This document shows, in pieces, positions 49,298 through 57,659 of a DNA stretch of 64,000 bases. The notes beneath the pieces are model-generated. The model saw nothing but the letters and a program-made list of their open reading frames with translations. It ran no database searches and was not told the DNA's origin. The position numbers and the translations under genes are program-made. This DNA is from Leptospira harrisiae. Lineage in GTDB: Bacteria; Spirochaetota; Leptospiria; Leptospirales; Leptospiraceae. The stretch lies in assembly GCF_002811945.1 (NCBI RefSeq), contig NZ_NPDX01000001.1:186001-250000 (forward strand). Direction: 5' to 3'. The stretch's first letter is position 1. Each line of letters opens with the position of its first letter.

Positions 49298-49482
49298 TAA
49301 AAATACTAGGTATACATAAAAGATAAGAAGATAGAATCTTCTTTCTTCTGACTACTTTTTCAACTGAAGCAGTTTTCAGTTACCAGATTCGACACGTGTC
49401 CATAATTTTCATTGTCAGGAATTCAAAGGTTCATCATTCTTGGCTAGTTTGAACTCGTCTGACGAGGAAACAGAAGGTGTCC

Positions 49483-50994
49483 ATGTTTAAAATCAATCGA
49501 TCAGTTTTGTTAATTCTGGTAGTTCTACTTCTACCTGTTCTATATGTTAGCTTTCTTTATGTTTCGAGACAAGAAAAAAGAACGACTCCGGTTTTCCCTG
49601 CTCAATTCATTGATTCAAAAAAATTCTGTGTAGGCAAAGAACAAAAGCTCTTTAAATTTTCACCTGCTGAAACACAGAAGCTTCAGACAATATTGAACTC
49701 ATTGGAAGAGTGTACTACCATTGAGTTGTCGGCAGGTAAGTTTATTTTTAATAACTCCCTTTCTATCTCTGGAACCAATGGCATCATCTTAAAAGGTGCA
49801 GGAAAAAAACAAACTACCATACAATTTGTCAATGCAGGGAATGTAAATGGTGTGGATATCGAAGCCTCGCACAATTTTACGATCCGTGACTTACAGATCT
49901 TAGATAGTCCTAAGAATGGATTAGAAATTCGACTTTCTGAAAACATACTAATAGATTCGATTGATGTTACTTGGTCAGCACACGAAGGAGAAGCAAAAAA
50001 GAAAAATGGAGCTTATGGTGTGTATCCAGTAAATGTGATCAATGTACTTTTGCAAAATACGGACACTTCGTACGCCTCTGATGCGGGTCTTTATGTTGGT
50101 CAATGTATCAATGCATTGGTTCGGAACAACCGTGCCGAACATAATGTTATGGGATTAGAAATTGAAAACACTGTGAATGCAGATGTTTATGATAACATTG
50201 TAACCAATAATACAGGAGGATTCTTGGCTTACGATCTCAACAAAAATACGATCGTTTCTCGTAACATCCGTGTTCATCGAAATCAAATTTTTGGAAATAA
50301 CAATCCCAACTTTGCAAGTACTGGAATCGTCAAAACCGTTCCGGCCGGTGTTGGGATGGTACTCACATCCATACGAGATATCGAAATTTTTGATAATGTA
50401 TTTGGTAATAACAATACTACAGACATCGGTATTATGAATGGACTTGTTTCGGAAACTCCTAATTTCTCGGAATGGCCTATGAACAATTGGAGAGCACATG
50501 ATATTTATCTTCATGACAATACATTCCAAGATGGTTCAGGTAAAGCTGTAGACAATGGCCAAACCGACGAAAAAAGTCGTCCACTTGGTGTACTTGTTAA
50601 ACTTGTTGCAGATGCACTAAATGAATACCAGATAAGCCAAGGAAAAAAAGCGGAACCAGTGCCAAACATTGTATATGATGGAGTGGAACCTGGATTTACC
50701 ATTCTTGTGATGACAACTTGGTTTGGTAACCAGGCTGGCAATGCGAATCATATCTGTTTAAAAAACAATACAAAAGGTAAAATCCAACCAAGCATTCTCG
50801 ATTTGAATTTGCCTGCCTTACTCAATAATTCTGAAGATCCAACAAAAGAATCCATTAAAACTGCAGTAATCAAAGGAGAAACAAAAATCTACAGAGCTAC
50901 AGACAACCCTTCCTATGGCGGTGGACCAGACGCAGGTTTTGATTGTGAAGGCTTTCAATTTGAAGGACTTCCCGTAGAATTTCCCAAAATATAA
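49483..50994 (+). CDS. Parallel beta-helix repeat protein
   Basis: About 503 residues. An N-terminal hydrophobic segment (residues 5-25) acts as signal or anchor. From about residue 85 a right-handed parallel beta-helix begins ('I-I-L-K-G-A-G-K-K-Q-T-T-I', then rungs such as 'I-E-A-S-H-N-F-T-I-R-D-L' and 'N-T-V-N-A-D-V-Y-D-N-I-V-T-N-N'). This layout matches a family of beta-helix proteins that is regularly encoded next to SO_2930-type dihaem cytochromes, as here. ATG 49483 has AGAAGG at good spacing; GTG 49477 is an alternative. Function unknown; pectate-lyase-like carbohydrate contact is possible. Confidence 0.82.
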   Translation: MFKINRSVLLILVVLLLPVLYVSFLYVSRQEKRTTPVFPAQFIDSKKFCVGKEQKLFKFSPAETQKLQTILNSLEECTTIELSAGKFIFNNSLSISGTNGIILKGAGKKQTTIQFVNAGNVNGVDIEASHNFTIRDLQILDSPKNGLEIRLSENILIDSIDVTWSAHEGEAKKKNGAYGVYPVNVINVLLQNTDTSYASDAGLYVGQCINALVRNNRAEHNVMGLEIENTVNADVYDNIVTNNTGGFLAYDLNKNTIVSRNIRVHRNQIFGNNNPNFASTGIVKTVPAGVGMVLTSIRDIEIFDNVFGNNNTTDIGIMNGLVSETPNFSEWPMNNWRAHDIYLHDNTFQDGSGKAVDNGQTDEKSRPLGVLVKLVADALNEYQISQGKKAEPVPNIVYDGVEPGFTILVMTTWFGNQAGNANHICLKNNTKGKIQPSILDLNLPALLNNSEDPTKESIKTAVIKGETKIYRATDNPSYGGGPDAGFDCEGFQFEGLPVEFPKI

Positions 50995-51015
50995 TCCATC
51001 AGTGAGAGAATACGA

Positions 51016-52104
51016 ATGAGATTTAACCTTTGCATCCATTATCTTTTGGTTCTTTGTTTGTTTTCCTTTTGTTCCAAAAAGGCAAACTTGAATTTAAATG
51101 GGGAAGCAGTTAAGATTCATGAATCAATTTCTCAGTATAAGATCTTTGCGAATATCCAAAAGGATCATCTCAGTCCAATACCCAATGGATTTCGCTATGA
51201 CTTAAATACTGCTCTGTTCTCTGATTATGCCAAGAAAGATAGAGTTATATTCCTACCAGATGGAACAAACATGGAATATGACTCAGAAAAAGAATTTCAG
51301 TTACCCATTGGTAGCATTATTTCTAAAACTTTTTCACTTCCAGAGAACTTCCGCACTTTTTCTGGGCAGGCAGGAAAACGCATTGAAACAAGACTTTTAA
51401 TCCACCAACCGAAAGGTTGGTTTGCCGTCTCTTATGTATGGAATGAAGAAAACACGGATGCTTTCATTTCCTATGCTGGAGAGTCCATACCTGTGAAGTT
51501 TAATAATGAAAAGGGGGAAGAAGATTCCTTTTTCTATTCTGTTCCTTCGCGTAACCAATGTGCATCCTGCCACCAAGCCTATGAAGGTAGAACCCAAACC
51601 ATAGTTCCTATTGGCATCAAAGCAAGGCATTTGAATAAAACGTATGCATTTGAAAATACTACCGAAAACCAATTAAAACTCATGGAAAAGAAAGGCCTAC
51701 TTACCGGATTGCCGGTGTTTGGTGTTTCGAAATTGGCAGATGCTTTCGATACGAATGAAACTATTGAAAATAGAGCTCGAGCATACTTAGAAATCAATTG
51801 TGCACACTGCCACCAAACACGTGCAGCTGGAGGTATCAATTCTAAGCTCATTTTATCTTATGATGAAAGTGAAGGATCTCTTTTCGGAGTTTGTAAAACT
51901 CCAGGATCAGCTGGAAAGGGTGGTGGTGGATTGCGTTATGACGTTGTTCCAGGACATCCAGAAGAGTCTATCCTCCATTATCGAATGGCAACTAAGGATC
52001 CAGGAGCCATGATGCCTCAAATTGGCAGAGCACTTGTCCACCGAGAAGGTGTGCAGTTGATCTATGATTGGATCAAAGATATGCCTTCAAAAGATTGTCC
52101 ATAA
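51016..52104 (+). CDS. Dihaem c-type cytochrome lipoprotein (SO_2930-like)
   Basis: A 362-residue lipoprotein (lipobox LFSFC). Two c-type haem sites are seen: C182-A-S-C185-H186 and C262-A-H-C265-H266, with Met candidates in 'G-A-M-M-P-Q-I-G'. The N-terminal part has the 'Y-D-L-N-T-A-L-F-S-D-Y-A-x-K' block typical of the SO_2930/HNE_0200 group. These are partners of the beta-helix protein encoded 21 bases upstream. It probably works in the periplasm or at the outer membrane as an electron carrier or oxidase. Confidence 0.85.
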   Translation: MRFNLCIHYLLVLCLFSFCSKKANLNLNGEAVKIHESISQYKIFANIQKDHLSPIPNGFRYDLNTALFSDYAKKDRVIFLPDGTNMEYDSEKEFQLPIGSIISKTFSLPENFRTFSGQAGKRIETRLLIHQPKGWFAVSYVWNEENTDAFISYAGESIPVKFNNEKGEEDSFFYSVPSRNQCASCHQAYEGRTQTIVPIGIKARHLNKTYAFENTTENQLKLMEKKGLLTGLPVFGVSKLADAFDTNETIENRARAYLEINCAHCHQTRAAGGINSKLILSYDESEGSLFGVCKTPGSAGKGGGGLRYDVVPGHPEESILHYRMATKDPGAMMPQIGRALVHREGVQLIYDWIKDMPSKDCP

Positions 52105-52214
52105 AAGGTGGGAAGTCATTTTACTAATAAGTTGGCGAACAGTCCTTCATAATTTACCTTCGACCAAAAAATGCGGAGCCTTTGAGTAAGCCGAAGGCCG
52201 TATCGAAAGGTGAA

Positions 52215-52286
52215 CTATCTTATTCCTGGTTTAATGTATTTCTATTCGTCCAAGTAACTACCTGTTCCAAGCACCACACAAGTCAG
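52215..52286 (-). pseudogene. Degenerate mreB fragment 2 (3' end)
   Basis: On the minus strand this encodes [14 protein letters not shown], a stop, then KYIKPGIR and a stop, almost the exact C terminus of MreB ([23 protein letters not shown] at 54891-54962). One Leu codon has become TAG. Only about 24 codons remain; upstream similarity fades. The functional gene lies 2.6 kb away. Nothing else is seen in the gap 52105-52394. Confidence 0.8.
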
Positions 52287-52394
52287 TCTCTTCGAGTAGA
52301 ATGATCATTTTCAACTACTAAAGAAGAAAATTTTGATAAAAAAGATCCGAGCTTTTTTAGATGGCTAACCTTATTTTCCTTAAGTTGATATTAG

Positions 52395-52721
52395 TTAGCC
52401 AATTCTAAGATCTTGTATCAAATCTGATACAATCTGGAATCGATAATCCAAAGTAATGGGACTGCCTGGAAAGTTTCCTGATACCTCTGCAGTGACAATG
52501 ATTGTGTTATCCTTGTCTTTAATTGTTATGGGCCTAGATTTAAATTGGTACTTAGATCGAGTTTTTGTAAACCATTTACCAATGGCATTGTGACCAGATA
52601 ACGTTTGTCCTTCGTCTAAAACTGTAGCTGTCTCCGTAAAACAAGAGAGAACGCCATTGAGATCAGATTCATTTGACGAATGGATATAAGTTTCAATAGG
52701 TGACGGTAGTTTTAATTTCAT
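52395..52721 (-). CDS. SnoaL/NTF2-like protein
   Basis: A 108-residue single-domain protein of the NTF2-like fold: 'I-E-T-Y-I-H-S-S-N-E-S-D-L-N-G-V-L-S-C-F-T-E-T-A-T-V-L-D-E-G' followed by 'G-H-N-A-I-G-K-W-F'. Such small cone-shaped proteins serve as enzymes or ligand binders. AAGGAATC precedes the start. It follows the SDR gene by 30 bases on the same strand and is probably co-transcribed under the TetR regulator at 53674. Confidence 0.85.
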   Translation of the reverse strand: MKLKLPSPIETYIHSSNESDLNGVLSCFTETATVLDEGQTLSGHNAIGKWFTKTRSKYQFKSRPITIKDKDNTIIVTAEVSGNFPGSPITLDYRFQIVSDLIQDLRIG

Positions 52722-52751
52722 AGTGATTCCTTACTTTTACATTCCGTTTCT

Positions 52752-53549
52752 TTAGATGGTTGGAATTGTTCCACCGTCAATTATGTACTCTTGTCCAGTG
52801 ATTGACGCAGCTCGGTCAGATGAAAGAAAAGCAATTAGCTCCGCAACTTCAACTGGTTTCGCCGGCCTACCGATTGGAATTCCTCCTAAGCTATCCATGA
52901 CAGTTTGAGCTGCTTGTTTTATTGATATTTTATTCGTAATTGCAATTCTTTCCATCATCGCATTAGATGCATCGGTTGAAACCCAACCAGGGGAAACGAC
53001 ATTCACTCGAATCCCCTTTGGAGCAATTTCTTTTGAAAGACTTTTGCTGTAGTTTGTAAGAGCAGCTTTGGCAGCAGCGTAGGCAATAGTTGATTCATAA
53101 AGAGGCAAAGACCTTTGAATACTCGATACATGAATGATAGAACCAGATCCTGATTTCATCATTGTTGGTACTAGCATACGATCTAAACGAACGGCAGCAA
53201 ATAAGTTCAGGTCGAATGCTTTCTTCCATTCTCCTTCTGTTTGAGCAATGAATCCACCACCTGGTGAATCTGAGCCACCGGCAACATGAACAATTAGATC
53301 TATTCCATTTAGTATAGCAATTGTTTCTTTCGAAACTGAATTAGTGCCTTCCACTGTAGTTAAATCTGCTTCGATAAAATGCACACCATTAGGAATCTCC
53401 TTACTTTTGTTCCTAGCTGTGGTCACAATTTTAGCACCTGATAGTGCAAATCGTTGGACAATTGCGGCGCCTTGTCCCTTAGTTCCACCAGTTATCAGGA
53501 TTCGTTTGTCCTTGAATTCAGAACGGTTCACTTCGAATGGGTAATTCAT
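52752..53549 (-). CDS. Short-chain dehydrogenase/reductase
   Basis: A 265-residue SDR oxidoreductase: cofactor motif 'T-G-G-T-K-G-Q-G' (T-G-x3-G-x-G), 'N-x-x-x' strand 'I-V-H-V-A-G-G', catalytic Ser and Y-A-A-A-K in 'I-A-Y-A-A-A-K-A-A-L', and 'P-G-W-V-S-T' after it. Substrate unknown. AGGAG precedes ATG 53549. Divergent from a TetR gene with a perfect palindrome 21-44 bases upstream of its start, which should repress it. Confidence 0.92.
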   Translation of the reverse strand: MNYPFEVNRSEFKDKRILITGGTKGQGAAIVQRFALSGAKIVTTARNKSKEIPNGVHFIEADLTTVEGTNSVSKETIAILNGIDLIVHVAGGSDSPGGGFIAQTEGEWKKAFDLNLFAAVRLDRMLVPTMMKSGSGSIIHVSSIQRSLPLYESTIAYAAAKAALTNYSKSLSKEIAPKGIRVNVVSPGWVSTDASNAMMERIAITNKISIKQAAQTVMDSLGGIPIGRPAKPVEVAELIAFLSSDRAASITGQEYIIDGGTIPTI

Positions 53550-53569
53550 ATTTTTCTCCTGTTTTTCTA

Positions 53570-53663
53570 TTTTAATACAGTTCTGTATTAAAAATCAACG
53601 TGAAAATAAATTTTTCTGTCTAGGAAGTGTGTTTTTTATTGTTTTAATACAATTTTGAATCAA
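53570..53663. promoter_or_regulatory. Two operator-like palindromes in the SDR/TetR divergent promoter
   Basis: Site 1, 53570-53593: perfect 11-bp arms (TTTTAATACAG and its complement) with a 2-base TT spacer. Site 2, 53644-53663: imperfect arms TTAATACAA and TTGAATCAA with the same 2-base spacer (7 of 9 pairs). The shared half-site AATACA(A/G) and spacing suggest a single dimeric regulator, most simply the TetR product; site 2 lies about 10 bases before its start, so autoregulation is likely. Confidence 0.75.
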
Positions 53664-53673
53664 TAATAAAGAC

Positions 53674-54264
53674 ATGAAGACAAAAAAAGGTGAAAAAGAA
53701 AAGTTACGTCAGGTCATTTTGGATAAAGCGATAAACTATTTTAAGAAACGTGGCCACGGCGGTTCTGGTACTGATCAAATTATGACTTACATGGGACTAA
53801 CGAGAGGAGCCTTGTACAGTCACTTTAAATCAAAGGATGACCTTTTTGCAAATGCAGTCTGTCATGACTTAAAGAGATTAGAGGAATCTCTGGTTCAACA
53901 GTTTACTGACGAAGGTTCTCTCGCACTAGAAAAAATTATAGAAGATCACCTTTCCGAAAAAAGTCTTAAAGATATCGAAGGAGGATGTGCATTTACTTCT
54001 CTAAGTAGTGATATGCAACGTTGCAAACCTTCACATCGAGGTCTATATGAAGTATACATGAATCGAATTTATGCTTTGTTTGCAAAAGCACTTCACGAAC
54101 AATTTCCTGAAAATTCAGAATATGAATGCCATCATAAGGCACTTAACTTATATTCTGGTCTTGTTGGAACTCTAACTATGGCAAGGACAATGAAAGACCC
54201 AGTGAAGGCCAGAGAAATTCTTGAATCAGGAAAAGGGTTTTTAAAGAAAAGTTTTCTGCGATAA
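53674..54264 (+). CDS. TetR/AcrR-family regulator
   Basis: A 196-residue regulator with an N-terminal helix-turn-helix ('A-I-N-Y-F-K-K-R-G-H-G-G-S-G-T-D-Q-I-M-T-Y-M-G-L-T-R-G-A-L-Y-S-H-F-K-S-K-D-D-L-F') and a C-terminal domain of the YxaF/LmrA-like type ('G-G-C-A-F-T-S-L-S-S-D'). It is likely to repress the divergent SDR/SnoaL-like pair and itself through the two palindromes between them. The inducer is unknown; the output genes suggest response to a reactive small molecule. Confidence 0.9.
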   Translation: MKTKKGEKEKLRQVILDKAINYFKKRGHGGSGTDQIMTYMGLTRGALYSHFKSKDDLFANAVCHDLKRLEESLVQQFTDEGSLALEKIIEDHLSEKSLKDIEGGCAFTSLSSDMQRCKPSHRGLYEVYMNRIYALFAKALHEQFPENSEYECHHKALNLYSGLVGTLTMARTMKDPVKAREILESGKGFLKKSFLR

Positions 54265-54767
54265 AACTTTAAGGTTAGGTGAAATATGTGATTGTTATGC
54301 AACGTCCACGTGTTTGCTGTTATTGATAAATGTATTGCAAATCAAGAGCTTTTAATATCTTTTTATCAAGAGTCCAAAGTTTTAAATTTTCTCAATAATC
54401 TAAAACGAATTCAAGCTCAGTTTTATTTTTGCAACCTTGTAAAATTTCTCCAAAAACAACTTCATGTGCAATGACTTCGTAAGCTTCAATAAATCCAGTT
54501 AATTTAGAAAAGAAAGGTTCTTTCCCTTTTCTTTAAGAAAAAAATCAGGCAGATGTCTCCTACAAAACTTAAAATCAAACCAGTTAGAATGAGATTATTG
54601 TACGTAGAATTGCATGTATTTGAAAAAACCCTAATAAAACCAAAAGAGATGATAAAAGTGGTTTCACACTTATTAGGCCTCTTACAGATTCTTTATGATA
54701 AGAGAGAGGTCGGTGAATCGGCGAGTTTATTTTTATGATCTAAAGTGAAATGAAGATAAGATTCCCC
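54265..54767. other. Intergenic region without a supported gene
   Basis: About 500 AT-rich bases between the TetR gene and the repeat beyond mreB. Two short plus-strand frames of about 60 codons (54292-54474, 54553-54738) have no motif or ribosome site and were not called. No RNA gene was recognised. Confidence 0.5.
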
Positions 54768-54846
54768 GCGCCCCGGATCGAAGCGGAAATCCTTTGCGAA
54801 TGCAAAGATTGGAGCGGAGAGCCGGAAATGTGCGCCCAAAAAAAAA
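54768..54846 (-). repeat. Dispersed intergenic repeat, copy D (short form)
   Basis: On the minus strand it reads T run, GGGCGC, then TTTCCGGCTCTCCGCTCCAATC, hairpin TTTGC-ATTC-GCAAA, GGATTTCCGCTTCGATCC and GGGGCGC. It lacks the unconserved left spacer of copies A-C. It begins directly at the T run of the mreB terminator. Confidence 0.72.
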
Positions 54847-54868
54847 GGGAACTTTCGTTCCCCTTTTT
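54838..54868 (-). terminator. mreB terminator
   Basis: On the minus strand: GGGAAC stem, GAAA tetraloop, GTTCCC, then a run of nine T. It lies about 25 bases after the mreB stop. The T run is shared with the start of repeat copy D. Confidence 0.85.
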
Positions 54869-54890
54869 CACATAACCATGTAACCGATGT

Positions 54891-55913
54891 TTATCTTATT
54901 CCTGGTTTAATGTATTTCAATTCATCCAAGTATCTTCCGGTTCCTAAAACCACACAAGTGAGTGGGTTTTCGGCACGGAAAACAGGAACTCCTGTTTCTT
55001 TCGTGAGGTAGTGTTCGAGACCACGAAGGAGGCAACCACCACCTGTGAGGACGATTCCTCGTTCTACGATGTCGGCCGCAAGTTCTGGAGGAGTTCTTTC
55101 CAGTACGGATTTGATTCCGTCTAGGATTTCGTCTGTTGGTTCTTTGAGGGCTTTACGGATTTCGTTAGAATCAAGTTCGAGTGTGCGTGGAAGACCAGAG
55201 ATCGCATCACGGCCTTTCACTTCCATCGTGTCGACACGTTTGTCTGCGAATGCATTTCCAATCGTGAGTTTGATGTCCTCAGCAGTTCTTTCTCCAACGA
55301 CTAGGTTGTATTGGTTACGGAGATATTTCACAATGGCTTCATCAAATTCGTCACCACCAGTTCGGATGGACTCAGCGATTACCATACCACCAAGAGAGAT
55401 CACAGCGATTTCCGTGGTTCCCCCGCCGATATCCACAATCATGTTCCCTGCTGGTTCATGGATCGGGATGTTGGCACCGATGGCTGCGGCAAGTGCTTCT
55501 TCTATGAGGAAAATTTCGCGGGCTCCGGCTTGTTCTGCGGACTCACGAACGGCCCGTCTTTCTACTTCGGTAATTCCAGAGGGAACTCCGATGACGATGC
55601 GTGGTTTTACAAATGTAGTGCGGTTGTGGACTTTTGCGATGAAGTAACGGATCATCTTTTCTACAGTTTCGAAGTCGGCGATCACCCCGTCTTTCATGGG
55701 GCGGATGGCAACGATGTCACCAGGAGTCCTTCCTAGCATTCGTTTTGCTTCTTGTCCCACAGCGAGGACTCGACCAGTAGAGGCTTGGACTGCCACGACC
55801 GACGGTTCTGATAAGACAATCCCTTGTCCTTTCACATGCACGAGGGTGTTCGCGGTTCCCAAATCGATTCCCATATCGTTCGAGAAAAGTCCATAAAGGT
55901 TATCAAATATCAT
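54891..55913 (-). CDS. mreB: Rod shape-determining protein MreB
   Basis: A 340-residue actin homologue that directs lateral wall synthesis. Phosphate motifs are intact: '[11 protein letters not shown]' near residue 16, '[12 protein letters not shown]' near 165 and '[12 protein letters not shown]' near 288. It is a full-length gene with a terminator just after it. No mreC/mreD follows in this window. Less AT-rich than its neighbours, as expected for a conserved, highly expressed gene. Two decayed fragments of its 3' end occur at 44.9 and 52.2 kb. Confidence 0.97.
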   Translation of the reverse strand: MIFDNLYGLFSNDMGIDLGTANTLVHVKGQGIVLSEPSVVAVQASTGRVLAVGQEAKRMLGRTPGDIVAIRPMKDGVIADFETVEKMIRYFIAKVHNRTTFVKPRIVIGVPSGITEVERRAVRESAEQAGAREIFLIEEALAAAIGANIPIHEPAGNMIVDIGGGTTEIAVISLGGMVIAESIRTGGDEFDEAIVKYLRNQYNLVVGERTAEDIKLTIGNAFADKRVDTMEVKGRDAISGLPRTLELDSNEIRKALKEPTDEILDGIKSVLERTPPELAADIVERGIVLTGGGCLLRGLEHYLTKETGVPVFRAENPLTCVVLGTGRYLDELKYIKPGIR

Positions 55914-56057
55914 ATCAGATCCTGGTGAAAGAAGTACGAAAGGGGGAATTTACGGTGGGTTCACACCAAAACAATAGAATTCTACCCGTTCCCCATAATT
56001 TTCGGCTGGTTTTTGCTTTCAACCGTAAAAATTTTCGATAGGCTAGTTAGATACAAA

Positions 56058-57659
56058 ATGCTACCTTTCTCACAAATCTTACGAAAACCAAACCAGGCAT
56101 TTCGCACGGAAAAGATCCTTGCTGCCATTGATTTGGGCACCAATTCCTTCCATATCGTTGTCGTAAAACTAAGACCGGATGGTACACTCGAATACCTAAC
56201 CAAAGAAAAAGAATCCGTGAGACTCGGTAGCGGTAGCAGTGATTATGCGGTCATCCAGGAAGATGCTATGGAGCGGGGACTTGCTTGTCTCAAACGATTT
56301 CGCACACTTGCTGATTCGTATCAGGCAGAAATTCGTGCCGTAGCAACGAGTGCCCTTCGTGAGGCCGAAAACCGCCAAGTATTTCTTGACCGAGCGGAAA
56401 AGGAAACAGGCATTCAAATCCAAGTAGTCTCTGGAAATGAAGAAGCGAGGCTCATTTACCTAGGTATTTTACAGGGACTTCCCGTCTTTGAAAGACGAAT
56501 TTTGTTAATTGATATCGGGGGAGGGAGTACGGAACTTCTTGTAGGAGAAAAGGGAGAGATTCTTTTTTCCACTAGTTTAAAACTAGGTGCTATCCGTTTA
56601 ACAGAAAAGTATTTAAAAAAAGATCCGATCAGTCCTACCGATATCCAAAAATGTAGGATTCATATTGAATCGGTTTTATCTGCATTTTTACCGCAAATCG
56701 ACACTTGGAAACCCTTTATGGTTGTGGGAAGTTCGGGAACCATCTCCTCTGTGACCTCGATTGTCCTTGAAAAAAAGATGGAAAAAAGGGACAGATTGAA
56801 CGGAACAGAAATCCCGATTGATCTTTTTAAAGAAGCCCGCAAACAAATATTAGATGCTGATAGTTTGAAAAAAAGGCTTAAAATTCCAGGCCTTGATGCC
56901 AAAAGAGGAGACATCATTGTTGGTGGGGTTTTGGTTTTGGATGAAGTATTACAAAGGATCAAAGCTCCTTCTTTTACTGTGAGTGAGTTTGCCCTTAGAG
57001 AAGGAATTGTTTATGACACTATCGAATCTTGGTTTCGTCATAAAGATTCTTCATTACCGCCTTTAGATAATATTCGTGAAAAAGCAATCAAAACTGTTGC
57101 CAATCTTTATCCCCAAGGAAAAAAACACGCAGCTGCTGTTGTAAAAATCACCTTGCAGATGTTTGATGATTTGAAAAGTTTACATGGACTTGGAAATTTA
57201 GAAAGAGATTATTTAGAGACAGCTTGTTATTTGCACCAAGTAGGGCTTTGTATTTCTCATCACAATTACCACAAACATAGTTATTATATCATTAGAAACT
57301 CCGAGGCCATGGTAGGATTTTCCAATTCCGAAATTGAAATCATTGCTCTCATCGCACGTTATCATAGGAAAGGTGGACCCAAAGGAAAACACGAAGAGTT
57401 CAAAGCACTAAGGCCCGATGACCAACTCCTTGTCAAAAAACTGGCGGCCTTTCTTCGCATTGGCGACGGGCTTGATCGTTCAGAAAAATCCATCATTGAA
57501 AGACTGGATGCAGTGGTGGAACGAGGAAAAGTTCTCTGCAGGTTGTATCACACAAAGGGTACCGATCCTAATTTAGAAATTTGGTCAGTGGCAGAAAAAA
57601 AAGATCTTTTTGAAGAAACCTACGGTGTTTCTTTAGAGTTTCAAACCTTTCCAATATGA
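56058..57659 (+). CDS. Ppx/GppA family phosphatase (exopolyphosphatase-like)
   Basis: About 533 residues. The actin-like fold is shown by 'A-A-I-D-L-G-T-N-S-F-H-I-V-V-V', 'A-V-A-T-S-A-L-R-E-A-E-N-R' and 'L-L-I-D-I-G-G-G-S-T-E-L-L-V-G', and the C-terminal HD-like domain by 'H-Q-V-G-L-C-I-S-H-H-N-Y-H-K-H-S'. The family degrades polyphosphate and/or pppGpp. Start ATG 56058 is a guess; TTG 56013 is in frame, and neither has a strong ribosome site. Divergent from mreB; overlaps the next gene by 4 bases (ATGA), so the two are translationally coupled. Confidence 0.9.
   Translation: MLPFSQILRKPNQAFRTEKILAAIDLGTNSFHIVVVKLRPDGTLEYLTKEKESVRLGSGSSDYAVIQEDAMERGLACLKRFRTLADSYQAEIRAVATSALREAENRQVFLDRAEKETGIQIQVVSGNEEARLIYLGILQGLPVFERRILLIDIGGGSTELLVGEKGEILFSTSLKLGAIRLTEKYLKKDPISPTDIQKCRIHIESVLSAFLPQIDTWKPFMVVGSSGTISSVTSIVLEKKMEKRDRLNGTEIPIDLFKEARKQILDADSLKKRLKIPGLDAKRGDIIVGGVLVLDEVLQRIKAPSFTVSEFALREGIVYDTIESWFRHKDSSLPPLDNIREKAIKTVANLYPQGKKHAAAVVKITLQMFDDLKSLHGLGNLERDYLETACYLHQVGLCISHHNYHKHSYYIIRNSEAMVGFSNSEIEIIALIARYHRKGGPKGKHEEFKALRPDDQLLVKKLAAFLRIGDGLDRSEKSIIERLDAVVERGKVLCRLYHTKGTDPNLEIWSVAEKKDLFEETYGVSLEFQTFPI

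Noticed and set aside
54292..54738. Two plus-strand frames of about 60 codons between tetR and mreB
   Set aside because: AT-rich, no motif, no signal peptide or ribosome site.
55045..55647. 200-codon plus-strand frame antisense to mreB
   Set aside because: It mirrors the codon bias of mreB; low-complexity Ser/Arg/Ile content is typical of an antisense shadow.
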